Of a DNA stretch of 36,004 nt, positions 22,601 through 30,432 are shown piece after piece. Location: the IMG/VR virus record IMGVR_UViG_3300042349_000296, positions 1 to 36,004 of that record; one strand, 5' to 3'. Made by a program: the position numbers and the translations under genes. A model generated the notes under the pieces. It did no database searches and was not told the origin of the DNA. It worked only from the letters and a program-made list of their open reading frames with translations. This DNA is from a virus. The stretch's first letter is position 1, and every line of letters begins with the position of its first letter.

Positions 22601-25600
22601 CAAAAAAGTTTTTTCTGATAAGATCAGCAAAATCCATAGCATGCCCTATTTCATGATTATATACAGCAGCAATATGTGATGCTTGATCTGCGGTTTTTGC
22701 TAACTTAAGAGATTTACCATAAATATAAGGATAAAATAAAGCACTATCTAAATCTTTAGGATTGTCTTTTAAAAATGTAAAGTAAGCGTCTATACTACTT
22801 TTACTTGTAGTATCAAAATCTAATGGAAAACCTGAAGCATTTAAAAAATCTACTTTACCCTTTTCAATTGAATTAGCAGTAGCTTGTGTAATAATTTCAA
22901 TTAAATCAGAATCTTTATTTTTTATTTCTAAGTTTTCCTTAACATTTTTTAATTTTTCAGAATTAATGCTACCACCTTCAGCGAATTTTGGAACATTTCC
23001 ACTATTTATAGCGTGTAGTAAATCTCTGTTTTTTCCTGCCGACTTAGCATTAACAACAAATTCACCATTAGATAGTAAAGCAGGTATTTTATCATCTTTA
23101 GGGCCACCAGGTCCACTGATCCATCCTCCAGTTGCTTTTTCTACTGGATATGTAGGAATATCTGTACTTAAACGAGCTGACCCTGATATGGTTGGCTTTT
23201 GAGAAGAATCAGAGTAATTAAGACTATTAAATGCGTTATAAATAGCGCCTTGTACTAAATTCTTAAAGGGTTCTCCAATAGTCTTAATAAAACTATCACC
23301 AAGACCTTTTCCACCCTCCACTATTTTATCTGCTGTCCAACCTGCTCCTTCTACAAAAGTTTTATAAAGTTCTTTGTTATATTTCTTTTCAGCTTCACTT
23401 AATCCAGGATTGTCATAGCCTCTCCTAAGTGCATTTATTTCAGGCCTTGTAGCTACTGTAGCTACTATTTTTTCAAACTCATCTCGACTTACTTGATTTT
23501 GTCTAAGAACTTTACCATATTGATTTGCAGTTTCAATATCTGGTTTTACTTTAAAATTAGTTGCAGCATCTTGAATAAGTGATTCTCGTTCGGGTTTATA
23601 TGTAACAATACCTAGATATTCTAAAAAGTTAAGAATCATATCTCCAATTTTAGAAAAAGCATTTAATAGTTTGTCTCCAAATTCTATAAATTTAGTAACA
23701 GTTTGTGTAAGAGCATCTACTGCAGTACTGATCCAACCTACTGTTGTTTCGATCCATGCGGGAGCATTTTCCCTAATATAGTCGTAACCTTCTTTAATTT
23801 TACCCCCAAATTCTTCAATACTTGTCCGCCAACTTTCAGGTAATTTTTCCCAATAAGTGTACAATGCTAAAGCAGCTGCACCAACTGCTAATAATACAAT
23901 ACCAGGTATTGTCGTAAATAAGGCAGCAAAAACACCAACTACTGCAGCTTTAATTAACCCTAAAGCAGCAATGATACCATAGCCTGCTGCTGTACCGATA
24001 GCAGCACCTGCTGATTGACCTGCAATTACCGAAGCAATTCTAACACCTATTTTCTGCCAAGCAGGAGCAGCATCACCCATTGCATTAGCAATTTGGTTAC
24101 CAATTTCAATACCAGCAGCAGCGCCTACAAAGCCACCTATTCCTGCTAAGCTGTCAATAACACCTGAAGTAAATGCACTACTTGTATCACCAATACTTTT
24201 ATCAAGAGTTCTCTTTGAAGAAGTTGCTTTAGCTAAAACATCTCTTGTTTTACCTTCCTTTTCAGTAGCCTTATTTAAATTTGTTTGACTTTTATTAGCA
24301 GCTGTAGCTGCTGCTTGAGCTGTTCTAAGTAAGTTAGCAAATAAAGGATTTGTAGAAGTAAATCTTGGATCTACTCTAGATACAGTGCCTCGGGAAGAAA
24401 CACGGCCTATTTCTATAATTTGTCTAGCAGTTGCACTACCAATTCTATTACCAGATGTATCTCTTAATCTTGCAATAGCGGCAATAGTTGTTCTAAATGC
24501 TTTTTGATTGTTTGTATTTGCAGTTGTAAGAGTACCTGGAATTGATTTTAAATTTTCATTCAATCTAGATATTTTTGATTTAACAAAACTTCTTTCAATT
24601 GTTTTAGCAATTGTGCCAACAATTTTATTAGGTGCTGTTGCTGCACCTATTGCAACGTTTCCTGCAAATTCTCTTCCTTGTGGGAATAATAAACTTGTTT
24701 TTGCTGCTAAAGAAAGAAAATCTAAAGGTTTATCTAATACAGCAACTTTTGATAAATCAACTTTACTCAATAATTGACTTGTTTTATCTACACCTTTTTT
24801 AAAAGATTCAAGAAAATCTGTTAATGATAGCTGTACACTATTTAATCCTTTAGCTAATTTATCTTTATTTGTTACAAAAAACTCTTTTAACTTTGATGTT
24901 AATTCTGTAAACTTTTCTCGAAACTTTTCTATATTTGAAATATTTTGATTGTTTTGAGGAGTCCACTCAAAATTAGTTTGAAATGCTTGTGGTTGCAGAG
25001 AGGGGCGCATTAGTGAGACAGGCGGAATAGGCGCTAATTGAATGTTTTGATTAGCCTGATTATTTACATCTAAATTAGTTAATTTTAATGTCTCTTCTCT
25101 TCTTCTAATACTACCACCAAGTATTGAAAATAATCCATTTGAAATAATTCTAAGAAAAGTATCAGCAAGATTTAAAAAGAAATCACGAAGAGTATCTTCA
25201 TCTATAATCTTTGCTGTAAACAAAAGAGCAGCTGATGTAAATATGCTAATAAGAACATTTCTTAAAGTTCCATCAAAAAATAAAAACAGTAATCCTGTAA
25301 TACTTGCAACTAATGTTGCAATTGCAGGAACTCTCTTATCTCTTGGAAAAGCATTTATTATATTTTCACCAGGAAGGCCTGATGCCATTCCAGGCCTTCC
25401 TACATTAGCAGCAGTATTTATTGTTTCTCCGAAGATAGTTCCAGGAACTTTGTCTTGTACTCCAAATACCTGTTTTAAAGTTCTTAATAAAGTTGTAGTA
25501 CCATATTTTTCATCTAATTTTACTTGTATTTTTTCTTTAAATGCATCATATTTACCTTGAAAATAAGTTTTAATTCTTTCAAAAATATTAGATAATTTAT

Positions 25601-27281
25601 CTGTAAAGTTTTCAAAAATAGTTTTTATTTTATCAAAATTATCTGTAATTGTCTCAAAAGTATCTTTAACTTTTCCAGGTGAGGTTAATTTTGTTGAGAC
25701 CTTTTTATAAATATTACTTTGCTTTAAAGATTTTATAAATGAAGAATTTTCAAGATTTAGTTTATTAAATAATGCAACAATACCTGTTACAACAACAGCA
25801 ACAACTCCTAAAGTTTTAATAAAGCTAAATAACGAATCAATCCTAAAAATTTTAGAAATATTTAAAGATGCAAAAGCTCCACCAACTATTTTTATAAATG
25901 TTTTAATAATATTTACAGGAGCCCCTAAAAGTTTTTTAAACCAAACAATCACTCCTTCAACTAAATCTGGAATATAAGAATTACCAATTACATCATCATA
26001 TAATTTGTAAAAATATTGTCCAATTTTAGTACACCAATCTAAAATATATCTTTTTACTTTTTCAAAACCTACAAATAAATTTTCAATATTTATTGTTGGT
26101 AATTTACTTACAATTTGTTTAAAACTTTTTTCAAAGAATTGCTTTACATTTTTAATAATAGCTTTTAATTTATCAATTAATGAACTATCAAAATTTACAT
26201 TTTTAAAAATTTCTTTAAAGTTTTGAACAAATTTTACACCTAACTCTTTTGCTGCATTTGCTCCAATAACAACTAAATCAGTTAACAATACTCCAATTGC
26301 AACAATTGCAGCTGTCCATCCAGTTAGATCAATCCCTGTTTTTTCAGAGAAAGCAATTCCAAAATCATTTAATGTTTTACCTAATTCTTTAAATGCACTA
26401 ATACTTTCAATTACAAATAATACTATTTTATTTTTAAGTATTAATAATTTTAAATCAAATGTCTCTGCAAATTTATAAATTCCAATAGCTATATCGTTAA
26501 TATAACTAGCAAAACCACCTCTAGAATTTGAAATAGATTTGTTGACTTTATCAAATAAAATAAATATAGAATTGCCTAAGTTTTCAAAGGCTTCTGAATA
26601 AGTTGCACTTAATTTACCAAATCTATCAAAAACTAATTTTTCTTGATTAAGAAGCCCTTTAAACATGCGAACTCCAGATATTTCACCTGCAGCTCCCATT
26701 TCTTTAAGCTTTCCAACGCCTACACCTAAACCATCAGCAATTGCTTTTGCAAGTCCACTTGAGTTTTCTAAAATTGATTTTAACTCGTCACCTGCAAGTA
26801 CACCTGATCCTAGTGCTTGTCCTAACTGCATAATTGCAGCTGAATCTTGAGCAATACCAGAACTTGTAGATTTTACAGCTTTTGCTACGATTTCGGTAAA
26901 CCTAGCAACATCTTGTTGAGAAGCACCCAATGTCTTAGCATTTTGGGCTGTCTTAGAATATAAGTTTGTTACTGCTTCTAAGCTAGATCTTGTTCTAATA
27001 GCTATGCTTTGTGTTTCTTTTAAAGCTTTATTAAAATCTCCTTGAGCACTATAAACAATCTTTAATTTGTTTTCTAAAACAGTTGCTCTATCTGAAAGAT
27101 TAGTAAATGCCTTAAAGGCTTGCAAACCAACTAAACCTAAGGTAGCTATCTTTGCAAATTTACTAAAAGAGTTTGAAACATTCTCTGTGCTTGTTTTTAT
27201 GCCGTCTACTGATTTTCTAAGCTTTGCAAGATCATCTTGCGCTTGTTTTGAATCAGAGACTGTCTTTAGTACAATCGCCAT
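19692..27281 (-). CDS. Tape measure protein with embedded HEXXH peptidase-like domain, 2529 aa
   Basis: By far the longest gene, after the tail chaperones, as tape measures are. Residues 1-250 show the usual helical start (DDLAKLRKSVDGIKTSTENV, LVGLQAFKAFTNLSDRATVL). Hydrophobic stretches lie near residues 490, 660 and 1095-1140, the last in a Gly/Ala-rich region (IPGIVLLAVGAAALALYTYW), and probably enter the inner membrane on ejection. The tape-measure motif GPGGPxDDKIPAxLSNGEF-V-NA occurs near residues 1400 and 1718 and a variant near 2431. Between the first two lies a domain with HEIGH at 1543-1547. A GC-rich patch (20360-20560) encodes GVPGVPGAAGGG. The length suggests a long tail, if about 1.5 Å per residue holds. 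ATG 27281 follows GAGG. Confidence 0.93.
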   Translation of the reverse strand: MAIVLKTVSDSKQAQDDLAKLRKSVDGIKTSTENVSNSFSKFAKIATLGLVGLQAFKAFTNLSDRATVLENKLKIVYSAQGDFNKALKETQSIAIRTRSSLEAVTNLYSKTAQNAKTLGASQQDVARFTEIVAKAVKSTSSGIAQDSAAIMQLGQALGSGVLAGDELKSILENSSGLAKAIADGLGVGVGKLKEMGAAGEISGVRMFKGLLNQEKLVFDRFGKLSATYSEAFENLGNSIFILFDKVNKSISNSRGGFASYINDIAIGIYKFAETFDLKLLILKNKIVLFVIESISAFKELGKTLNDFGIAFSEKTGIDLTGWTAAIVAIGVLLTDLVVIGANAAKELGVKFVQNFKEIFKNVNFDSSLIDKLKAIIKNVKQFFEKSFKQIVSKLPTINIENLFVGFEKVKRYILDWCTKIGQYFYKLYDDVIGNSYIPDLVEGVIVWFKKLLGAPVNIIKTFIKIVGGAFASLNISKIFRIDSLFSFIKTLGVVAVVVTGIVALFNKLNLENSSFIKSLKQSNIYKKVSTKLTSPGKVKDTFETITDNFDKIKTIFENFTDKLSNIFERIKTYFQGKYDAFKEKIQVKLDEKYGTTTLLRTLKQVFGVQDKVPGTIFGETINTAANVGRPGMASGLPGENIINAFPRDKRVPAIATLVASITGLLFLFFDGTLRNVLISIFTSAALLFTAKIIDEDTLRDFFLNLADTFLRIISNGLFSILGGSIRRREETLKLTNLDVNNQANQNIQLAPIPPVSLMRPSLQPQAFQTNFEWTPQNNQNISNIEKFREKFTELTSKLKEFFVTNKDKLAKGLNSVQLSLTDFLESFKKGVDKTSQLLSKVDLSKVAVLDKPLDFLSLAAKTSLLFPQGREFAGNVAIGAATAPNKIVGTIAKTIERSFVKSKISRLNENLKSIPGTLTTANTNNQKAFRTTIAAIARLRDTSGNRIGSATARQIIEIGRVSSRGTVSRVDPRFTSTNPLFANLLRTAQAAATAANKSQTNLNKATEKEGKTRDVLAKATSSKRTLDKSIGDTSSAFTSGVIDSLAGIGGFVGAAAGIEIGNQIANAMGDAAPAWQKIGVRIASVIAGQSAGAAIGTAAGYGIIAALGLIKAAVVGVFAALFTTIPGIVLLAVGAAALALYTYWEKLPESWRTSIEEFGGKIKEGYDYIRENAPAWIETTVGWISTAVDALTQTVTKFIEFGDKLLNAFSKIGDMILNFLEYLGIVTYKPERESLIQDAATNFKVKPDIETANQYGKVLRQNQVSRDEFEKIVATVATRPEINALRRGYDNPGLSEAEKKYNKELYKTFVEGAGWTADKIVEGGKGLGDSFIKTIGEPFKNLVQGAIYNAFNSLNYSDSSQKPTISGSARLSTDIPTYPVEKATGGWISGPGGPKDDKIPALLSNGEFVVNAKSAGKNRDLLHAINSGNVPKFAEGGSINSEKLKNVKENLEIKNKDSDLIEIITQATANSIEKGKVDFLNASGFPLDFDTTSKSSIDAYFTFLKDNPKDLDSALFYPYIYGKSLKLAKTADQASHIAAVYNHEIGHAMDFADLIRKNFFGKYKLNDVLTENNIEDIDNVLGAKDNILLSETFANKLASSKYDPNLYTKAYLETIRFSIESYVSSQITLAEIDHLKKIKKIKGELDFEDTASLFSKALEKIYTSNYDSFDLLDDGLINKSSKIEDEIFSIINVPAFAEGGKLSGPGGPTDDKIPAMLSNGEFVINAKSAAKNMPLLHAINSGKDTRFLPTGGNANGEASTTVLPSLNGEVKVTTELSGMDTLKAILAKMQKFFADLLPDLERSLLGTNTLAQGSTIAGQLKATTSLESSVALLSKAAKGLNITLDSESLKGANPALMQSIATLIDQGNQLKDAAAKGGDSFEGRLARNQLQEVIDKLANTLREGGIQAGGLTVAPVNLKDAVAIIQQALPRLNITEDLFATLPQVLRQTLSDSAIGIAGKQSQLATLPANAPDTKARFDALVAQIDKDTNTYSAEIAKALNRPFLQYQALFATVGADVSELAFMAMDDMQRKATIDFAQGAKDALTKLNSGAANLNIPDLNKTIEKYLEQIQVNTEASLARFKGTNTFLSLRLGKFGLSLDEFTANMLDKIERNTLEEYLAQLEKKTKEMKDLPEDQRSQLQTEITGITERVGQLLARNSPQNNPVTAAAEAFASNVQNSVYSTVADIFKDPTDVKEKLEGLLLNFSHTVIDTFTQGLLDPIIGENSPLMGGLKQLGAGIFNFGQDTGNALADNSVVASMGAAVTEFGKWVTQLQTGVPGVPGAAGGGRSNPLTGVADATRETGAAQIDAEEKTSETLGSRITNTLFGTTERTVASLTGIAGILTMLASSSGGKAKFDKAGFVLGLAGLAVSGFSTFKQYQMDSLGIDMSTLPKKRARGGILSFANGGASMFPNGKLSGSGTGTSDSIAAWLSNGEFVINAASTKKFLPLLEMINASKYADGGIVGNSMLSTPSYNQPNTSNSSNMKSEQIFNINITGDVSRQTRTEIQKMIPNIATGVNSHNREKGQR
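22080..23125 (-). other. Zinc metallopeptidase-like domain in the tape measure, flanked by repeats
   Basis: HEIGH (22655-22641, residues 1543-1547) lies in VYNHEIGHAMDFADLI, a good HEXXH zinc-peptidase helix. Glu1591 in LLSETFANKLA, 44 residues after the second His, could be the third zinc ligand as in gluzincin-like enzymes. The domain is bounded by two close copies of the GPGGPxDDKIPA-LSNGEFV-NAKSA repeat, at about 23035-23125 and 22080-22180. The same motif in a weaker form is at about 19940-20035. Confidence 0.65.
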
Positions 27282-27300
27282 GATTCTCTTTCCTCAATTT

Positions 27301-27334
27301 TATACCCAGGATCCATTATAGAATCCTGGGTATA
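27301..27334 (-). promoter_or_regulatory. 12-bp intercistronic hairpin before the tape measure gene
   Basis: TATACCCAGGAT (27334-27323) and ATCCTGGGTATA (27312-27301) form a perfect 12-bp stem with a 10-base loop, starting right after the stop of the gp10-like gene. No T tract follows on the coding strand (AAAATTG), so it is more likely an RNA processing or stabilising element, or a weak attenuator, than a full terminator. Confidence 0.5.
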
Positions 27335-27658
27335 TTATTCAACATCAACAATTTTGCCTACGGGATCACCGTATCTAAGTGCAACACTTTCTATAAAATA
27401 TGCAGGAGCTTGAGTAGAACTTCCTTGGTTTAAATATTGAATATACTCAGTTGTATTTTTAATATCAATTCCAGTTAAGGATTCTTCAGACTTCCAAGAA
27501 TCTCTTGCAAGACCTGTATCTACAGGTGTTTTAGCTCTAAGATCTCCTATCATATTTTTTACTGCTTTTTTGGATTCTTCTTTTGTTAATTTAGCTCTAT
27601 TTCCTTTTAATTTCTCAAATTCTTCTTTAATGTTTATCAAAGATATTTTTAATGGCAT
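27335..27658 (-). CDS. HK97 gp10-like tail completion protein, 107 aa
   Basis: The product contains MIGDLRAKTPVDTGLARDSW (about residues 36-55), a beta stretch and EYIQYLNQGSSTQAPAYFIE (about 71-90). The TPVDTGxLxxSW and YxxYLNxGSSxQAPxxFI patterns are typical of the HK97 gp10-like family that acts in joining heads to tails. Such genes usually come before the tail tube gene; here it lies between the chaperones and the tape measure. Its ATG overlaps the stop of the chaperone frame (TAATG at 27658). A perfect 12-bp hairpin follows its stop. Confidence 0.75.
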   Translation of the reverse strand: MPLKISLINIKEEFEKLKGNRAKLTKEESKKAVKNMIGDLRAKTPVDTGLARDSWKSEESLTGIDIKNTTEYIQYLNQGSSTQAPAYFIESVALRYGDPVGKIVDVE

Positions 27659-27996
27659 TATAAATCCTTTAATATATCTAATTTATGACCACCTTTTGCA
27701 CTTAACATTCCAGCAAACATTTTAGAACCTTTAATACCCTTTAAAGGATTTTCTTCTCTTTCAATAGGTTTAAAAATTGCAGCAAGTGAAGGATAGATTT
27801 GGTCTGGTTTACGTTTATCACCTGCTATTTGCATTATCATTGCAAATCTTAAATCCTCACGCCAACCAAAAGGTCTTCTATCAAAATAATCAATCCATTT
27901 TAAGAATTCATCATAAGTCATTTCATTTTGTAATTCATATGCTGTTTTGCCTAAATGAAAAGCTAGTTCGTATAGAACAAACTCTTCATCAGACAA
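27658..27996 (-). CDS. Tail assembly chaperone, downstream (gpT-like) frame, 112 aa
   Basis: The product reads ELAFHLGKTAYELQNEMTYD, then EFLKWIDYFDRRPFGWREDL and RFAMIMQIAG. This HLGKTxxEL...MTxxEFxxWxxYFxxxPxG..DLR pattern is the signature of the T half of lambda-type G/GT tail chaperones. It could begin at a TTG (27996) just after the upstream stop, but it is in the -1 frame relative to 27999-28313 and is joined to it by a GGGAAAA slip site, so it is probably made mainly as a fusion. The fusion would be about 218 residues. GT-type proteins load the tape measure and recruit tube subunits. Confidence 0.8.
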   Translation of the reverse strand: MSDEEFVLYELAFHLGKTAYELQNEMTYDEFLKWIDYFDRRPFGWREDLRFAMIMQIAGDKRKPDQIYPSLAAIFKPIEREENPLKGIKGSKMFAGMLSAKGGHKLDILKDL

Positions 27997-27998
27997 TT

Positions 27999-28313
27999 TT
28001 ATTTTCCCGCTTCACCTTGGGGAGCAATACCAGAAAATTTCATAATTTCATTAGAAAGTTTTGATAATTCATCCATTGGAAAATTATCAAAGTCTTGATC
28101 AGAAATTTCTGAAGCGCCTTCAACAGATAACTTGATTACATGTTTAAGAAGATTAAAACCTTCAGAATCATCTGTTGTAATATTTTTTGCCTTGTCTTGG
28201 ATTTCCATAACTTCAGAAACACTAAGTTTACAGATTTTTACATCTTCACTCATAAACTTAACGCTTTTAGTCATTTTACGACCAACAAGTGCTTGTATGC
28301 CAGATACGGCCAT
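27999..28313 (-). CDS. Tail assembly chaperone, upstream (gpG-like) frame, 104 aa
   Basis: Start is ATG 28313 (MAVSGIQALVG) with AAAGGGG eight bases upstream; the frame opens 15 codons earlier without a good site. The product opens with SVKFMSEDVKICKLSVSEVM and continues with a helical acidic region (LLKHVIKLSVEGASEISDQD), the form of G-type tail chaperones. It ends GGA AAA TAA, and the heptamer G-GGA-AAA directly before the stop lets some ribosomes slip back one base and enter the 27658-27996 frame. Location between the tube and tape measure genes fits. The 75-aa gene upstream ends one base before this start. Confidence 0.8.
   Translation of the reverse strand: MAVSGIQALVGRKMTKSVKFMSEDVKICKLSVSEVMEIQDKAKNITTDDSEGFNLLKHVIKLSVEGASEISDQDFDNFPMDELSKLSNEIMKFSGIAPQGEAGK
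28002..28008 (-). other. Programmed -1 frameshift site GGGAAAA
   Basis: In the zero frame the bases read GC-G GGA AAA TAA; the heptamer G-GGA-AAA fits X-XXY-YYZ. After a -1 slip the frame reads GGG AAA ATA AAA TTG TCT GAT, which continues into the gpT-like frame. Lambda G/GT uses the closely similar GGGAAAG. The stop codon directly after the heptamer would favour slipping. Confidence 0.85.
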
Positions 28314-28314
28314 T

Positions 28315-28542
28315 TTATTCCCCTTTGAAATCGTCGGAATGTTTAGATTGGAAGTCATCTAATTGCTTCCTCATTGTATGTAAGAAAGATAGTGTTTGAA
28401 AAATTTCTTGAGATTTTTGTTGATCATCTGCAAATTCACCAACTCTCTCAAAAGTTTTTCTAATACTGATATCAATACTTTTTCTCATATGTTTTGCGGT
28501 TGTACGTAAAACATAGCCCATACTAAATGGTTTATTTTCCAT
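28315..28542 (-). CDS. Small helical protein between tail tube and chaperone genes, 75 aa
   Basis: The product is charged and mostly helical: SMGYVLRTTAKHMRKSIDIS, IRKTFERVGEFADDQQKSQE, then a Lys/Asp-rich end (KHSDDFKGE). There is no membrane segment or recognised family. ATG 28542 lies in an AT-rich leader (ATAATATGG) after the terminator-like hairpin of the tube gene. The gene ends one base before the chaperone ATG, whose ribosome site lies inside its last codons, so the two are probably coupled. A tail-assembly accessory role is inference from position. Confidence 0.6.
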   Translation of the reverse strand: MENKPFSMGYVLRTTAKHMRKSIDISIRKTFERVGEFADDQQKSQEIFQTLSFLHTMRKQLDDFQSKHSDDFKGE

Positions 28543-28556
28543 ATTATTCTATCCAA

Positions 28557-28608
28557 TAAAAAGGGCTGTATGTTGGTGCATACAATTAAGTCTACCAAAA
28601 CACCCTTT
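28557..28608 (-). terminator. Terminator-like hairpin after the tail tube gene
   Basis: AAAGGG (28608-28603) pairs with CCCTTT (28565-28560), and inside is a perfect TGTATG-CACCAA-CATACA hairpin; TTTTTATT follows. Genes downstream belong to the same tail set, so it may only partly terminate, making tube protein more abundant than the rest. That is inference. Confidence 0.6.
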
Positions 28609-28615
28609 ATTTTAA

Positions 28616-29194
28616 TTAAACAGTGAAAGCACCATAGAAATCAGATTGAACAGTGATTGTAACAGTGGCTGTATTAGCATCCGTTAACTGCGGATTTACA
28701 AGTAAAGCCTCAAACTTACCAAACCAGAAGTATTGGCTGTTTTCAACTGTACCCAATCCTCCAACACTAGAAGCATAGCTTGCCGGTGAATTGTTTAACA
28801 GAGAAAATCTGAAAACTCTTCTTACACCATCGCCAATCATATTTCCCAGATAGTTTGCTGTCTTTTGCCAATCAGTACCTATATAGTTTACTGTAATCTC
28901 CATTGAAGGAGAGTCAGCTTGACCCTGAATTTGCTGAGAAGTCTTTTGACCATATACCGGAACGTTTACAATATTCGGAGGCGTTCCCATTGCAGGGAAT
29001 TCCCTTACGTTTTTAATACGAATAAATTCACCAGTAGATGCTGTAGGGGTAGCGCCATTATTTAGCTCAGCAGCAAAACAAAGCTTAAAATTTGCTTCCG
29101 TAGGTGATGCAAATGCTGCGTTTGCTTCAGATGTGTCAACACAAACTGAAAGATCTGAATACAGACCAGCGCCAATAGTCGAAATATGTGCCAT
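28616..29194 (-). CDS. Major tail tube protein, 192 aa
   Basis: Length, position after the tail terminator gene and before chaperones, and beta-rich composition fit a tail tube subunit. Visible stretches include FIRIKNVREFPAMGTPPNIV, VPVYGQKTSQQIQGQADSPS then MEITVNYIGTDWQ. The last, a loop followed by a strand ending in W, is usual in tube proteins of this fold. The C-terminus is regular strand (TATVTITVQSDFYGAFTV). The tube forms the hollow tail whose length is set by the 2529-aa tape measure. G+C is somewhat higher than in its neighbours, as for the capsid gene, and a terminator-like hairpin follows; both suit high expression. Confidence 0.82.
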   Translation of the reverse strand: MAHISTIGAGLYSDLSVCVDTSEANAAFASPTEANFKLCFAAELNNGATPTASTGEFIRIKNVREFPAMGTPPNIVNVPVYGQKTSQQIQGQADSPSMEITVNYIGTDWQKTANYLGNMIGDGVRRVFRFSLLNNSPASYASSVGGLGTVENSQYFWFGKFEALLVNPQLTDANTATVTITVQSDFYGAFTV

Positions 29195-29196
29195 TT

Positions 29197-29589
29197 TTAA
29201 AATACTCCAAAGTGTTTGAACGGTATACTATAAGAAGATCTATATAAAGCACGATTATCAATATCTAACCCTAAGTATGATAATCCACTAGCAAAGAACT
29301 GTGTATTGACAATTTTTTTGCCAGACAAATATAGATCTAACTTATCTGCAATTCTAGTAGCAGCTTTAGGACCACTACCAGCAGATGTAAATATATCTAT
29401 AATTAATATACCTGAAACTGAATTAATATTTATGCCTTCGCCTGAAGGAATAATTGAAACTCTTATATATTCACTTCCTACATTTAATGCAATAAAATTA
29501 GATGGAAATGTTTTAATATTCTCTGCTTGCCATGAAGCACTACCAAATATTGAAAAAATATTTTGTTCTAAATCTTGATATTTATTCAT
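29197..29589 (-). CDS. Tail terminator-like protein (DUF4128-like), 130 aa
   Basis: The product opens with a helix (MNKYQDLEQNIFSIFG), then FIALNVGSEYIRVSIIPSGE and GILIIDIFTSAGSGPKAATR, IADKLDLYLSG, and ends in strands. A helix, then 'xYIRVSIIPSG', 'GxLxxDIFTxAGxGxxxxxxIADxLxxxL' is the tail-terminator shape (lambda gpU / SPP1 gp17 role) of the DUF4128 kind as I recall it. It caps the finished tail and joins it to the head. It starts at the last base of the stopper gene and ends two bases before the tube gene. Confidence 0.7.
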   Translation of the reverse strand: MNKYQDLEQNIFSIFGSASWQAENIKTFPSNFIALNVGSEYIRVSIIPSGEGININSVSGILIIDIFTSAGSGPKAATRIADKLDLYLSGKKIVNTQFFASGLSYLGLDIDNRALYRSSYSIPFKHFGVF

Positions 29590-29939
29590 TAGTCCTCCTT
29601 GTAGATTTCTAATGAATAAATAAAACCCGAATCATTTATAACAGGGCCAATACGCCAAGATTCACCAGAAATTAATACACTATCATAAGCTTTAATATCT
29701 CCAATGTCTTTTGATTTTACTAACAATTGTTTCATCTTTGAATTTTTATTTTCTGATCTCTTTGTGATATCAGTAATAACAATCTTAGATGTTACTGAAG
29801 TAGTTGTGCTACTAGCAGTATTTGTTTGAAAATTAAAAGATGTAGTATTAGTCCTAGTAAAAGTTCCATCAATTGCTAAATCTTTTAAAGCAGTAAAAGC
29901 TAATTTAAGTGAATTATCAATTAATTTTGTATAACTCAT
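29589..29939 (-). CDS. Head-tail stopper-like protein, 116 aa
   Basis: Following the connector gene and before the tail terminator, this is where head-closure (SPP1 gp16-type stopper) proteins lie. The middle is Ser/Thr-rich (FNFQTNTASSTTTSVTSKIV), then strands and the end ILISGESWRIGPVINDSG-type pattern (DSVLISGESWRIGPVINDSG), in which a 'xxGxxWRI' strand and a closing 'FIYSLEIYKED' strand form a small beta-barrel. Its ATG overlaps the connector stop and its stop overlaps the terminator start. The family is not clearly recognised; the call relies on order and fold. Confidence 0.55.
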   Translation of the reverse strand: MSYTKLIDNSLKLAFTALKDLAIDGTFTRTNTTSFNFQTNTASSTTTSVTSKIVITDITKRSENKNSKMKQLLVKSKDIGDIKAYDSVLISGESWRIGPVINDSGFIYSLEIYKED

Positions 29940-30412
29940 TAGTTAGCTCTCCACCAACTATAATTGCCTCCAACATCTAATAGAGGTCTTATAGCTCTTT
30001 TAACAATTCCTGGTATTAAGTTAGGTCGTCTAATAGTACTTAAAGATATTGCACCTATTGATATTGAATCAACTAATCCAGTATCATCTTGTATATTATC
30101 ATTATTTAGTAAGTGGTATGCTAGTTCATAAACAGCTGTAAGAATACGAGTTGGAACTCCCTCTAAAAGAACAGAAGCTCCAACTCGCGGATCAAAATAC
30201 TCACCATCTCGAGGAAATGAAAGAGTTTGGGAATCACTTACAGCTGTGCCAATCCATCTTTGATCATCTAGAATAGCTGTAGCAGTAATAAGTGCTTGTC
30301 CTTTTTGAGTAGAATCGGCACTTGTCCAAGCTGTTACATCTAATCTATCTGCAAAGTATAAATCAGCTTCAGCAACAGTTGCATAAGAATTGGTACCCTT
30401 AATAACTGGCAT
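29939..30412 (-). CDS. Head-tail connector / adaptor (DnaT-like family), 157 aa
   Basis: The product opens VIKGTNSYATVAEADLYFAD and continues KGQALITATAILDDQRWIGT, with LSFPRDGEYFDPRVGASVLL and RILTAVYELAYHLLNN. This SYxTVAEADxYF...ALxxATxxLD...WxG...LxxPR...xxVxxAxxELA pattern is what I know as the 'DnaT-like ssDNA-binding' phage family, encoded just after the capsid gene and thought to form the head-tail adaptor ring. The name reflects weak similarity to DnaT; its place here argues for the structural role. Start ATG 30412 has GGGAATAC upstream. It is the first gene after the capsid gene. Confidence 0.75.
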   Translation of the reverse strand: MPVIKGTNSYATVAEADLYFADRLDVTAWTSADSTQKGQALITATAILDDQRWIGTAVSDSQTLSFPRDGEYFDPRVGASVLLEGVPTRILTAVYELAYHLLNNDNIQDDTGLVDSISIGAISLSTIRRPNLIPGIVKRAIRPLLDVGGNYSWWRAN

Positions 30413-30432
30413 AAGTGTATTCCCATTTTACA

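Noticed and set aside
27980-27996. CTGATGA on the minus strand at the chaperone frame as a hammerhead core
   Set aside because: The following bases could form a weak stem II only with G-U pairs, and GAAA plus stem III are missing. It is coding sequence.
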